Shown here: piece after piece, positions 1 to 13,639 of the stretch
Layout of the letters: the number at the start of each line of letters is the position of its first letter
How positions within the stretch are numbered: position 1 is the first letter of the stretch
Assembly (NCBI GenBank): GCA_950097015.1
Contig: CATNEN010000026.1
Location: 496,001 to 560,000 of the forward strand
Source: Macrostomum hystrix
Lineage: Eukaryota > Platyhelminthes > Macrostomidae
Length of the DNA stretch: 64,000 bases
Direction: 5' to 3'
The notes under the pieces: model-generated
Told to the model about the DNA's origin: nothing
Databases searched by the model: none
Seen by the model: only the letters and a program-made list of their open reading frames with translations
Made by a program: the position numbers and the translations under genes

Positions 1-297
1 CAATCACGTGTTTTATCATCAGAGAAGTTTGAGCAAACCTGCTTCTAAAGGAGCTTATGAAGTTGCTTATTCGCTAACACGGATCTGCAACCAATCAACA
101 GGTGACACAATCTCATCCAGGAAAGACTAATACTACATAATTGATTTCGATTTCGTTTGTCTGAATCAATAAATAAGCGAGGTAGAGCTAAGAAAATATT
201 AATTTCAGAGTCAGAGTCAATCGATTATTTTTAATTAGCTAAAAAGGCAAGGAGTGCCTTGTACTCAAAACTTATCAAGTGTTTGGAGTGGCTGCTG
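1..297. other. Unique AT-rich DNA left of the satellite
   Basis: No reading frame, RNA gene or splice-site pair that I can support. It is non-repetitive sequence leading into the 23-bp satellite, which begins abruptly around 298. Confidence 0.6.
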
Positions 298-3200
298 TCA
301 TCTCATCCAGCAACTCACTGAACTGTCATCCAGCAACTCACTGAACTGTCATCCAGCAACTCACTGAACTGTCATCCAGCAACTCACTGAACTGTCATCC
401 AGCAACTCACTGAACTGTCATCCAGCAACTCACTGAACTGTCATCCAGCAACTCACTGAACTGAACTGTCATCCAGCAACTCACTGAACTGTCATCCAGC
501 AACTCACTGAACTGTCATCCAGCAACTCACTGAACTGTCATCTAGCAACTCACTGAACTGTCATCCAGCAACTCACTGAACTGTCATCCAGCAACTCACT
601 GAACTGTCATCCAGCAACTCACTGAACTGTCATCCAGCAACTCACTGAACTGAACTGTCATCCAGCAACTCACTGAACTGTCATCCAGCAACTCACTGAA
701 CTGTCATCCAGCAACTCACTGAACTGTCATCCAGCAACTCACTGAACTGTCATCCAGCAACTCACTGAACTGAACTGTCATCCAGCAACTCACTGAACTG
801 TCATCCAGCAACTCACTGAACTGTCATCCAGCAACTCACTGAACTGTCATCCAGCAACTCACTGAACTGTCATCTAGCAACTCACTGAACTGTCATCCAG
901 CAACTCACTGAACTGTCATCCAGCAATTCACTGAACTGTCATCCAGCAACTCACTGAACTGTCATCCAGCAACTCACTGAACTGTCATCCAGCAACTCAC
1001 TGAACTGTCATCCAGCAACTCACTGAACTGTCATCCAGCAACTCACTGAACTGTCATCCAGCAACTCACTGAACTGAACTGTCATCCAGCAACTCACTGA
1101 ACTGTCATCCAGCAACTCACTGAACTGTCATCCAGCAACTCACTGAACTGAACTGTCATCCAGCAACTCACTGAACTGTCATCCAGCAACTCACTGAACT
1201 GTCATCCAGCAACTCACTGAACTGTCATCCAGCAACTCACTGAACTGTCATCTAGCAACTCACTGAACTGTCATCCAGCAACTCACTGAACTGTCATCCA
1301 GCAATTCACTGAACTGTCATCCAGCAACTCACTGAACTGTCATCCAGCAACTCACTGAACTGAACTGTCATCCAGCAACTCACTGAACTGTCATCCAGCA
1401 ACTCACTGAACTGTCATCTAGCAACTCACTGAACTGTCATCCAGCAACTCACTGAACTGTCATCCAGCAATTCACTGAACTGAACTGTCATCCAGCAACT
1501 CACTGAACTGTCATCCAGCAACTCACTGAACTGTCATCCAGCAACTCACTGAACTGTCATCCAGCAACTCACTGAACTGTCATCCAGCAACTCACTGAAC
1601 TGTCATCCAGCGACTCACTGAACTGTCATCCAGCGACTCACTGAACTGTCATCCAGCAACTCACTGAACTGTCACCCAGCAACTCACTGAACTGTCATCC
1701 AGCAACTCACTGAACTGTCATCCAGCAACTCACTGAACTGTCATCCAGCAACTCACTGAACTGTCATCCAGCAACTCACTGAACTGTCATCTAGCAACTC
1801 ACTGAACTGTCATCCAGCAACTCACTGAACTGTCATCCAGCAACTCACTGAACTGTCATCCAGCAACTCACTGAACTGTCATCCAGCAACTCACTGAACT
1901 GTCATCCAGCAACTCACTGAACTGTCATCCAGCAATTCACTGAACTGTCATCGAGCAACTCACTGAACTGAACTGTCATCCAGCAACTCACTGAACTGTC
2001 ATCCAGCAACTCACTGAACTGTCATCCAGCAACTCACTGAACTGTCATCTAGCAACTCACTGAACTGTCATCCAGCAACTCACTGAACTGTCATCCAGCA
2101 ACTCACTGAACTGTCATCCAGCAACTCACTGAACTGTCATCCAGCGACTCACTGAACTGTCATCCAGCGACTCACTGAACTGTCATCCAGCAACTCACTG
2201 AACTGTCACCCAGCAACTCACTGAACTGTCATCCAGCAACTCACTGAACTGTCATCCAGCAACTCACTGAACTGTCATCCAGCAACTCACTGAACTGTCA
2301 TCCAGCAACTCACTGAACTGTCATCCAGCAACTCACTGAACTGTCACCCAGCAACTCACTGAACTGTCATCCAGCAACTCACTGAACTGTCATCCAGCAA
2401 CTCACTGAACTGTCATCCAGCAACTCACTGAACTGTCATCCAGCAACTCACTGAACTGTCATCTAGCAACTCACTGAACTGTCATCCAGCAACTCACTGA
2501 ACTGTCATCCAGCAACTCACTGAACTGTCATCCAGCAACTCACTGAACTGTCATCCAGCAACTCACTGAACTGAACTGTCATCCAGCAACTCACTGAACT
2601 GTCATCCAGCAACTCACTGAACTGTCATCCAGCAACTCACTGAACTGTCATCCAGCAACTCACTGAACTGTCATCTAGCAACTCACTGAACTGTCATCCA
2701 GCAACTCACTGAACTGTCATCCAGCAATTCACTGAACTGTCATCCAGCAACTCACTGAACTGTCATCCAGCAACTCACTGAACTGAACTGTCATCCAGCA
2801 ACTCACTGAACTGTCATCCAGCAACTCACTGAACTGTCATCTAGCAACTCACTGAACTGTCATCCAGCAACTCACTGAACTGTCATCCAGCAATTCACTG
2901 AACTGAACTGTCATCCAGCAACTCACTGAACTGTCATCCAGCAACTCACTGAACTGTCATCCAGCAACTCACTGAACTGTCATCCAGCAACTCACTGAAC
3001 TGTCATCCAGCAACTCACTGAACTGTCATCCAGCGACTCACTGAACTGTCATCCAGCGACTCACTGAACTGTCATCCAGCGACTCACTGAACTGTCATCC
3101 AGCGACTCACTGAACTGTCATCCAGCAACTCACTGAACTGTCATCCAGCAACTCACTGAACTGTCATCCAGCAACTCACTGAACTGTCATCCAGCGACTC

Positions 3201-6200
3201 ACTGAACTGTCATCCAGCAATTCACTGAACTGTCATCCAGCGACTCACTGAACTGTCATCCAGCGACTCACTGAACTGTCATCCAGCAATTCACTGAACT
3301 GTCATCCAGCGACTCACTGAACTGTCATCCAGCAACTCACTGAACTGTCATCCAGCAACTCACTGAACTGTCATCCAGCAACTCACTGAACTGTCATCCA
3401 GCAATTCACTGAACTGTCATCCAGCAACTCACTGAACTGTCATCCAGCAACTCACTGAACTGTCATCTAGCAACTCACTGAACTGTCATCCAGCAACTCA
3501 CTGAACTGTCATCCAGCAATTCACTGAACTGAACTGTCATCCAGCAACTCACTGAACTGTCATCCAGCAACTCACTGAACTGTCATCCAGCAACTCACTG
3601 AACTGTCATCCAGCAACTCACTGAACTGTCACCCAGCAACTCACTGAACTGTCATCCAGCAACTCACTGAACTGTCATCCAGCAACTCACTGAACTGTCA
3701 TCCAGCAACTCACTGAACTGTCATCCAGCAACTCACTGAACTGTCATCTAGCAACTCACTGAACTGTCATCCAGCAACTCACTGAACTGTCATCCAGCAA
3801 CTCACTGAACTGTCATCCAGCAACTCACTGAACTGTCATCCAGCAACTCACTGAACTGAACTGTCATCCAGCAACTCACTGAACTGTCATCCAGCAACTC
3901 ACTGAACTGTCATCCAGCAACTCACTGAACTGTCATCCAGCAACTCACTGAACTGAACTGTCATCCAGCAACTCACTGAACTGTCATCCAGCAACTCACT
4001 GAACTGTCATCCAGCAACTCACTGAACTGTCATCCAGCAACTCACTGAACTGTCATCTAGCAACTCACTGAACTGTCATCCAGCAACTCACTGAACTGTC
4101 ATCCAGCAATTCACTGAACTGTCATCCAGCAACTCACTGAACTGTCATCCAGCAACTCACTGAACTGAACTGTCATCCAGCAACTCACTGAACTGTCATC
4201 CAGCAACTCACTGAACTGTCATCCAGCAACTCACTGAACTGTCATCCAGCAACTCACTGAACTGTCATCCAGCAATTCACTGAACTGAACTGTCATCCAG
4301 CAACTCACTGAACTGTCATCCAGCAACTCACTGAACTGTCATCCAGCAACTCACTGAACTGTCATCCAGCAACTCACTGAACTGTCATCCAGCAACTCAC
4401 TGAACTGTCATCCAGCGACTCACTGAACTGTCATCCAGCGACTCACTGAACTGTCATCCAGCAACTCACTGAACTGTCACCCAGCAACTCACTGAACTGT
4501 CATCCAGCAACTCACTGAACTGTCATCCAGCAACTCACTGAACTGTCATCCAGCAACTCACTGAACTGTCATCTAGCAACTCACTGAACTGTCATCCAGC
4601 AACTCACTGAACTGTCATCCAGCAACTCACTGAACTGTCATCCAGCAACTCACTGAACTGTCATCCAGCAACTCACTGAACTGTCATCCAGCAACTCACT
4701 GAACTGTCATCCAGCAATTCACTGAACTGTCATCGAGCAACTCACTGAACTGAACTGTCATCCAGCAACTCACTGAACTGTCATCCAGCAACTCACTGAA
4801 CTGTCATCCAGCAACTCACTGAACTGTCATCTAGCAACTCACTGAACTGTCATCCAGCAACTCACTGAACTGTCATCCAGCAACTCACTGAACTGTCATC
4901 CAGCAACTCACTGAACTGACATCCAGCAACTCACTGAACTGAACTGTCATCCAGCAACTCACTGAACTGTCATCCAGCAACTCACTGAACTGTCATCCAG
5001 CAACTCACTGAACTGTCATCCAGCGACTCACTGAACTGTCATCCAGCAATTCACTGAACTGTCATCCAGCGACTCACTGAACTGTCATCCAGCGACTCAC
5101 TGAACTGTCATCCAGCAATTCACTGAACTGTCATCCAGCGACTCACTGAACTGTCATCCAGCAACTCACTGAACTGTCATCCAGCAACTCACTGAACTGT
5201 CATCCAGCGACTCACTGAACTGTCATCCAGCAACTCACTGAACTGTCATCCAGCGACTCACTGAACTGTCATCCAGCGACTCACTGAACTGTCATCCAGC
5301 AACTCACTGAACTGTCATCCAGCGACTCACTGAACTGTCATCCAGCGACTCACTGAACTGTCATCCAGCAACTCACTGAACTGTCATCCAGCAACTCACT
5401 GAACTGTCATCCAGCAACTCACTGAACTGTCATCCAGCGACTCACTGAACTGTCATCCAGCAATTCACTGAACTGTCATCCAGCGACTCACTGAACTGTC
5501 ATCCAGCAACTCACTGAACTGTCATCCAGCAACTCACTGAACTGTCATCCAGCAACTCACTGAACTGTCATCCAGCAACTCACTGAACTGTCATCCAGCA
5601 ACTCACTGAACTGTCATCCAGCAACTCACTGAACTGAACTGTCATCCAGCAACTCACTGAACTGTCATCCAGCAACTCACTGAACTGTCATCCAGCAACT
5701 CACTGAACTGTCATCCAGCAACTCACTGAACTGTCATCCAGCAACTCACTGAACTGTCATCCAGCAACTCACTGAACTGTCATCCAGCAACTCACTGAAC
5801 TGTCATCCAGCAATTCACTGAACTGTCATCCAGCAACTCACTGAACTGTCATCCAGCAATTCACTGAACTGTCATCCAGCAACTCACTGAACTGTCATCC
5901 AGCAACTCACTGAACTGTCATCCAGCAACTCACTGAACTGTCATCCAGCAATTCACTGAACTGTCATCCAGCAACTCACTGAACTGTCATCCAGCAACTC
6001 ACTGAACTGAACTGTCATCCAGCAACTCACTGAACTGTCATCCAGCAACTCACTGAACTGTCATCTAGCAACTCACTGAACTGAACTGTCATCCAGCAAC
6101 TCACTGAACTGTCATCCAGCAACTCACTGAACTGTCATCCAGCAACTCACTGAACTGTCATCCAGCAACTCACTGAACTGTCACCCAGCAACTCACTGAA

Positions 6201-9200
6201 CTGTCATCCAGCAACTCACTGAACTGTCATCCAGCAACTCACTGAACTGTCATCCAGCAACTCACTGAACTGTCATCCAGCAACTCACTGAACTGTCATC
6301 TAGCAACTCACTGAACTGTCATCCAGCAACTCACTGAACTGTCATCCAGCAACTCACTGAACTGTCATCCAGCAACTCACTGAACTGTCATCCAGCAACT
6401 CACTGAACTGAACTGTCATCCAGCAACTCACTGAACTGTCATCCAGCAACTCACTGAACTGTCATCCAGCAACTCACTGAACTGTCATCCAGCAACTCAC
6501 TGAACTGTCATCTAGCAACTCACTGAACTGTCATCCAGCAACTCACTGAACTGTCATCCAGCAATTCACTGAACTGTCATCCAGCAACTCACTGAACTGT
6601 CATCCAGCAACTCACTGAACTGAACTGTCATCCAGCAACTCACTGAACTGTCATCCAGCAACTCACTGAACTGTCATCTAGCAACTCACTGAACTGTCAT
6701 CCAGCAACTCACTGAACTGTCATCCAGCAACTCACTGAACTGAACTGTCATCCAGCAACTCACTGAACTGTCATCCAGCAACTCACTGAACTGTCATCCA
6801 GCAACTCACTGAACTGTCATCCAGCAACTCACTGAACTGTCATCCAGCAACTCACTGAACTGTCATCCAGCGACTCACTGAACTGTCATCCAGCGACTCA
6901 CTGAACTGTCATCCAGCAACTCACTGAACTGTCACCCAGCAACTCACTGAACTGTCATCCAGCAACTCACTGAACTGTCATCCAGCAACTCACTGAACTG
7001 TCATCCAGCAACTCACTGAACTGTCATCCAGCAACTCACTGAACTGTCATCTAGCAACTCACTGAACTGTCATCCAGCAACTCACTGAACTGTCATCCAG
7101 CAACTCACTGAACTGTCATCCAGCAACTCACTGAACTGTCATCCAGCAACTCACTGAACTGTCATCCAGCAACTCACTGAACTGTCATCCAGCAATTCAC
7201 TGAACTGTCATCGAGCAACTCACTGAACTGAACTGTCATCCAGCAACTCACTGAACTGTCATCCAGCAACTCACTGAACTGTCATCCAGCAACTCACTGA
7301 ACTGTCATCTAGCAACTCACTGAACTGTCATCCAGCAACTCACTGAACTGTCATCCAGCAACTCACTGAACTGTCATCCAGCAACTCACTGAACTGTCAT
7401 CCAGCAACTCACTGAACTGAACTGTCATCCAGCAACTCACTGAACTGTCATCCAGCAACTCACTGAACTGTCATCCAGCAACTCACTGAACTGTCATCCA
7501 GCAACTCACTGAACTGTCATCCAGCAACTCACTGAACTGTCATCTAGCAACTCACTGAACTGTCATCCAGCAACTCACTGAACTGTCATCCAGCAATTCA
7601 CTGAACTGTCATCCAGCAACTCACTGAACTGTCATCCGGCAACTCACTGAACTGTCATCCAGCGACTCACTGAACTGTCATCCGGCAACTCACTGAACTG
7701 TCATCCAGCAACTCACTGAACTGTCATCCAGCAACTCACTGAACTGTCATCCAGCAACTCACTGAACTGTCATCCAGCAACTCACTGAACTGTCATCTAG
7801 CAACTCACTGAACTGAACTGTCATCCAGCAACTCACTGAACTGTCATCCAGCAACTCACTGAACTGAACTGTCATCCAGCAACTCACTGAACTGTCATCC
7901 AGCAACTCACTGAACTGTCATCCAGCAACTCACTGAACTGTCATCCAGCAACTCACTGAACTGTCATCCAGCAACTCACTGAACTGTCATCCAGCAACTC
8001 ACTGAACTGTCATCCAGCAACTCACTGAACTGTCATCCAGCAACTCACTGAACTGTCATCCAGCAACTCACTGAACTGTCATCTAGCAACTCACTGAACT
8101 GTCATCCAGCAACTCACTGAACTGTCATCCAGCAACTCACTGAACTGTCATCCAGCAACTCACTGAACTGTCATCCAGCAACTCACTGAACTGTCATCCA
8201 GCAACTCACTGAACTGTCATCCAGCAACTCACTGAACTGTCATCCAGCAACTCACTGAACTGTCATCCAGCAACTCACTGAACTGTCATCCAGCAACTCA
8301 CTGAACTGTCATCCAGCAACTCACTGAACTGTCATCTAGCAACTCACTGAACTGTCATCCAGCAACTCACTGAACTGTCATCTAGCAACTCACTGAACTG
8401 AACTGTCATCCAGCAACTCACTGAACTGTCATCCAGCAACTCACTGAACTGTCATCCAGCAACTCACTGAACTGTCATCCAGCAACTCACTGAACTGTCA
8501 CCCAGCAACTCACTGAACTGTCATCCAGCAACTCACTGAACTGTCATCCAGCAACTCACTGAACTGTCATCCAGCAACTCACTGAACTGTCATCCAGCAA
8601 CTCACTGAACTGTCATCTAGCAACTCACTGAACTGTCATCCAGCAACTCACTGAACTGTCATCCAGCAACTCACTGAACTGTCATCCAGCAACTCACTGA
8701 ACTGTCATCCAGCAACTCACTGAACTGAACTGTCATCCAGCAACTCACTGAACTGTCATCCAGCAACTCACTGAACTGTCATCCAGCAACTCACTGAACT
8801 GTCATCCAGCAACTCACTGAACTGTCATCTAGCAACTCACTGAACTGTCATCCAGCAACTCACTGAACTGTCATCCAGCAATTCACTGAACTGTCATCCA
8901 GCAACTCACTGAACTGTCATCCAGCAACTCACTGAACTGAACTGTCATCCAGCAACTCACTGAACTGTCATCCAGCAACTCACTGAACTGTCATCTAGCA
9001 ACTCACTGAACTGTCATCCAGCAACTCACTGAACTGTCATCCAGCAACTCACTGAACTGAACTGTCATCCAGCAACTCACTGAACTGTCATCCAGCAACT
9101 CACTGAACTGTCATCCAGCAACTCACTGAACTGTCATCCAGCAACTCACTGAACTGTCATCCAGCAACTCACTGAACTGTCATCCAGCGACTCACTGAAC

Positions 9201-11663
9201 TGTCATCCAGCGACTCACTGAACTGTCATCCAGCAACTCACTGAACTGTCACCCAGCAACTCACTGAACTGTCATCCAGCAACTCACTGAACTGTCATCC
9301 AGCAACTCACTGAACTGTCATCCAGCAACTCACTGAACTGTCATCCAGCAACTCACTGAACTGTCATCTAGCAACTCACTGAACTGTCATCCAGCAACTC
9401 ACTGAACTGTCATCCAGCAACTCACTGAACTGTCATCCAGCAACTCACTGAACTGTCATCCAGCAACTCACTGAACTGTCATCCAGCAACTCACTGAACT
9501 GTCATCCAGCAATTCACTGAACTGTCATCGAGCAACTCACTGAACTGAACTGTCATCCAGCAACTCACTGAACTGTCATCCAGCAACTCACTGAACTGTC
9601 ATCCAGCAACTCACTGAACTGTCATCTAGCAACTCACTGAACTGTCATCCAGCAACTCACTGAACTGTCATCCAGCAACTCACTGAACTGTCATCCAGCA
9701 ACTCACTGAACTGTCATCCAGCAACTCACTGAACTGAACTGTCATCCAGCAACTCACTGAACTGTCATCCAGCAACTCACTGAACTGTCATCCAGCAACT
9801 CACTGAACTGTCATCCAGCAACTCACTGAACTGTCATCCAGCAACTCACTGAACTGTCATCTAGCAACTCACTGAACTGTCATCCAGCAACTCACTGAAC
9901 TGTCATCCAGCAATTCACTGAACTGTCATCCAGCAACTCACTGAACTGTCATCCGGCAACTCACTGAACTGTCATCCAGCGACTCACTGAACTGTCATCC
10001 GGCAACTCACTGAACTGTCATCCAGCAACTCACTGAACTGTCATCCAGCAACTCACTGAACTGTCATCCAGCAACTCACTGAACTGTCATCCAGCAACTC
10101 ACTGAACTGTCATCTAGCAACTCACTGAACTGAACTGTCATCCAGCAACTCACTGAACTGTCATCCAGCAACTCACTGAACTGAACTGTCATCCAGCAAC
10201 TCACTGAACTGTCATCCAGCAACTCACTGAACTGTCATCCAGCAACTCACTGAACTGTCATCCAGCAACTCACTGAACTGTCATCCAGCAACTCACTGAA
10301 CTGTCATCCAGCAACTCACTGAACTGTCATCCAGCAACTCACTGAACTGTCATCCAGCAACTCACTGAACTGTCATCCAGCAACTCACTGAACTGTCATC
10401 TAGCAACTCACTGAACTGTCATCCAGCAACTCACTGAACTGTCATCCAGCAACTCACTGAACTGTCATCCAGCAACTCACTGAACTGTCATCCAGCAACT
10501 CACTGAACTGTCATCCAGCAACTCACTGAACTGTCATCCAGCAACTCACTGAACTGTCATCCAGCAACTCACTGAACTGTCATCCAGCAACTCACTGAAC
10601 TGTCATCCAGCAACTCACTGAACTGTCATCCAGCAACTCACTGAACTGTCATCTAGCAACTCACTGAACTGTCATCCAGCAACTCACTGAACTGTCATCC
10701 AGCAACTCACTGAACTGTCATCCAGCAACTCACTGAACTGTCATCCAGCAACTCACTGAACTGTCATCCAGCAACTCACTGAACTGTCATCCAGCAACTC
10801 ACTGAACTGTCATCCAGCAACTCACTGAACTGTCATCCAGCAACTCACTGAACTGAACTGTCATCCAGCAACTCACTGAACTGTCATCCAGCAACTCACT
10901 GAACTGTCATCCAGCAACTCACTGAACTGTCATCCAGCAACTCACTGAACTGTCATCTAGCAACTCACTGAACTGAACTGTCATCCAGCAACTCACTGAA
11001 CTGAACTGTCATCTAGCAACTCACTGAACTGAACTGTCATCCAGCAACTCACTGAACTGTCATCCAGCAACTCACTGAACTGTCATCCGGCAACTCACTG
11101 AACTGTCATCCAGCAACTCACTGAACTGTCATCCAGCAACTCACTGAACTGTCATCCAGCAACTCACTGAACTGTCATCCAGCAACTCACTGAACTGTCA
11201 TCCAGCAACTCACTGAACTGTCATCTAGCAACTCACTGAACTGAACTGTCATCCAGCAACTCACTGAACTGTCATCTAGCAACTTACTGAACTGAACTGT
11301 CATCCAGCAACTCACTGAACTGAACTGTCATCTAGCAACTCACTGAACTGTCATCTAGCAACTCACTGAACTGAACTGTCATCCAGCAACTCACTGAACT
11401 GAACTGTCATCCAGCAACTCACTGAACTGTCATCCAGCAACTCACTGAACTGTCATCCAGCAACTCACTGAACTGTCATCCAGCAACTCACTGAACTGTC
11501 ATCCAGCAACTCACTGAACTGTCATCCAGCAACTCACTGAACTGTCATCCAGCAACTCACTGAACTGTCACCCAGCAACTCACTGAACTGTCATCCAGCA
11601 ACTCACTGAACTGTCATCCAGCAACTCACTGAACTGTCATCCAGCGACTCACTGAACTGTCAC
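298..11663. repeat. 11.4-kb satellite, 23-bp unit with 28-bp variants
   Basis: The unit is 23 bp with the core CATCCAGCAACTCACTGAAC, repeated head to tail for 11.4 kb. Some units carry an extra 5 bp (GAACT doubled to GAACTGAACT), giving 28 bp. Point variants recur: CATCTAGC, CAGCAATTC, CAGCGACTC, CACCCAGC, CATCGAGC, CATCCGGC. Rare variants recur at fixed distances, so there is a higher-order repeat layer of about 2.3-2.8 kb. A TGA and an out-of-phase unit length break all frames, so it is non-coding. Confidence 0.98.
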
Positions 11664-12558
11664 CATCTCATATTGGATCGCTCATAACCAGTAGATCGTT
11701 GTATTAAAGGCAAATAATTTCAAGATGGTATTGTTAATCAGAAACTGGAACTGCTGAAACAATCTCATCTGCAGTGTCAGTCTATATTTTACAAAAAAGC
11801 GTGTAGAAAATTGAACAGCGTGCAAAAACTGCCAACAGTTTTTGTTTACCTTTAACGAGAGCAGAAAAATTATCGAAAAAGCATGAGCGAATGCGCAATG
11901 CAATTCGCGGACTCATTGTATGTACAACTCATTGCATTGGCAATTCTTGTCTGAAGATCAACTAATCTGTTCTTTTTTGGACAAAACAAAGTAGAATACA
12001 CTATACACATTGAATACAGGCGCAAAAACAGCTTCTGGGGCGAACCAGTTCTGGGGCGCAAATGAGATCAAAGCCAGTCGAAGTGTGCACTAGGAGAAAT
12101 TATTACGTAAGTAACAAATTTTTCTATCCGACTTCTTGCGCGTGACATGACAGACAAAAAAAGAAATAAAACGAAAAACATGAACTAGCTACTCGTATGT
12201 CGGGGCGCAGAGCACCGTTTTTGTGGAGAAAATTGTACTAGAAATAAACATCAATTGAAATGGATTGCCATTGACCTATCTGTTAAAAGCAGAGCAGAAT
12301 TCGCCTAAGTTTTAAATTATATGGCAAAATGTTATTGAGGCTACTTACTATAAATACGTAAGTAGTGTGCATGGGAGCCGCTCTTAAATTCGCTTTTGTG
12401 TAGAAAAATGTGCAATCCACTCTTAACAGAGGCGTTGTCTATGGCCGGAAGTGGTCCACCCGGAGGCCGGCTATCAAAGGCCTGCAGGGGCTAGGAATGA
12501 GCTTCAGTGTCCGATTTCTAGTCCAGCGCCTCGGGATATCGAGATCGAATTGCTGGCG
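11664..12558. other. Unique DNA downstream of the GADD45-like gene
   Basis: AT-rich single-copy sequence between the satellite and the stop codon of the minus-strand GADD45-like gene. It probably includes that gene's 3' UTR. Short open frames here show no family resemblance and no splice context. Confidence 0.5.
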
Positions 12559-13639
12559 TCATGACGACTCAAGCAGGCGCACCAGGGGCAGATTGTCAAA
12601 GTCGTGACAGGGAAATCTGGCGTGATACCGCAGCAGTTCAGCGTCGCAGACAGGTGGATTTCGCCATCGGCGCAGCACCAGCACGCACTCGTAGGATAGC
12701 TCAGCGTTGCGCTGGTTCAACTGGCTGCTATTCAGCTGCGAAGTGCGCTCGATGATCTTTCGAACCAGTTGATCGTCGTCGACCTATAACCGAAGGCGAG
12801 AAAAATTCCGAGGTGAATCTTGGTGAATTTCTTCATTTTACTGGAAAAAGCAAATTACACTACTAATAAAAAAGCTCAGAAGTAGCAATGCATGAGTATA
12901 CAAAATGTTATTCCTCTTGCCTTGATCATGCGAACGCGGCGTTCGTCGCAGAACGACGCCACTAGTTTAAAGGTGGCCCGACGCCGCGGGTCGTTCCATA
13001 GGTTTTCTGGCAGGATACAGAACAATATCGAGTCATTGTCGCAGTTGCTGTTAAAATAATGTTTGAAATAAATTTCATTTTTATGAGTTGAATTTAGTAG
13101 GAATTAGTTGAATTAGTTGAATTAACGATTTAGACTCAGTCTACGTACGCATCCATTAAAATATACTAACTTGTTTTCCAGGTAGGCAAAGACACCCTTG
13201 AAGCCAGCTATTAGGCGGCCCTCAGCGTTCGCCTGAGCCAGGCACTGCTGCATTGACACATTCATCGTAGTCAGCTGGGACAATTCGTCATCAATCACCA
13301 TTGCGCTGCAAGGCAGAGAAGGTAAAGGTTACTCGCCTTAGCTTGCCGGAGCCAACGTATACGTTAATGTACATAATAAGAACTAGAAAAAACGGCCTTT
13401 AACAAGGCAGAGAAGGTAAAGGTTACTCGCCTTAGCTTGCCGGAGCTAAATGTTTAAAAAATGAAGCTGTAAAAAATGGCAGCTAACTTACCCAGTGGAG
13501 TCTGGCATAAAAGTATTGCTGCAGAGACAAATGTCGGGTGGCTCCTTAGCCATGTGAACTGCTTCTCGAATTGCTGGCCCCAATAGCTGCCTGTGAGCTG
13601 CTTCGTTCATGCGCACTAAATGTCGCTCGTTTAAGATTT
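12559..13639 (-). CDS. GADD45-like stress-response protein (four exons, 5' end not found)
   Basis: Exons read on the minus strand: 13639-13492, 13305-13171, 13047-12921 and 12783-12559, the last ending in TGA. All junctions keep phase and give 210 residues. Introns are 186, 123 and 137 bp; the third uses a GC donor (AAG|GCAAG). The middle shows the GADD45 L7Ae-like fold: CLAQANAEGRLIAGFKGVF, then DNDSILFCILPENLW, then FKLVASFCDERRVRMIKVDD, matching the family's order of repeated-use helix, LCLLA strand and QAFC-DI-VRV strand. The tail YECVLVL...W and the PLVRLLES end match the C-terminal lobe. Family members are small nuclear adaptors that act in stress signalling to MAP3K4, p21/PCNA binding and DNA-demethylation repair. 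An acceptor precedes the first exon seen (CTCAACAG|AAATC, phase 1), so an upstream exon probably exists; an internal ATG (MNEAAHR) is an alternative start. The N-terminal 60 residues are longer than usual. Confidence 0.72.
13310..13446. repeat. 43-bp direct repeat pair inside a GADD45 intron
   Basis: The 43 bp at 13310-13352 (starting AAGGCAGAGAAGGTAAAGGT) recur exactly at 13404-13446, an offset of 94 bp. They flank a 51-bp spacer (13353-13403), and this spacer has a second copy near 14872. The pair lies within the 186-bp first visible intron of the GADD45-like gene. Confidence 0.9.

Noticed and set aside
298-11663. CRISPR array (regular 23-bp repeats)
   Set aside because: No unique spacers: the whole unit repeats. 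No cas genes, and the genome is eukaryotic.
298-11663. Centromere or telomere sequence
   Set aside because: Unit length and base sequence match no telomere motif. A centromeric role cannot be judged from sequence, and similar smaller arrays are common in this window.
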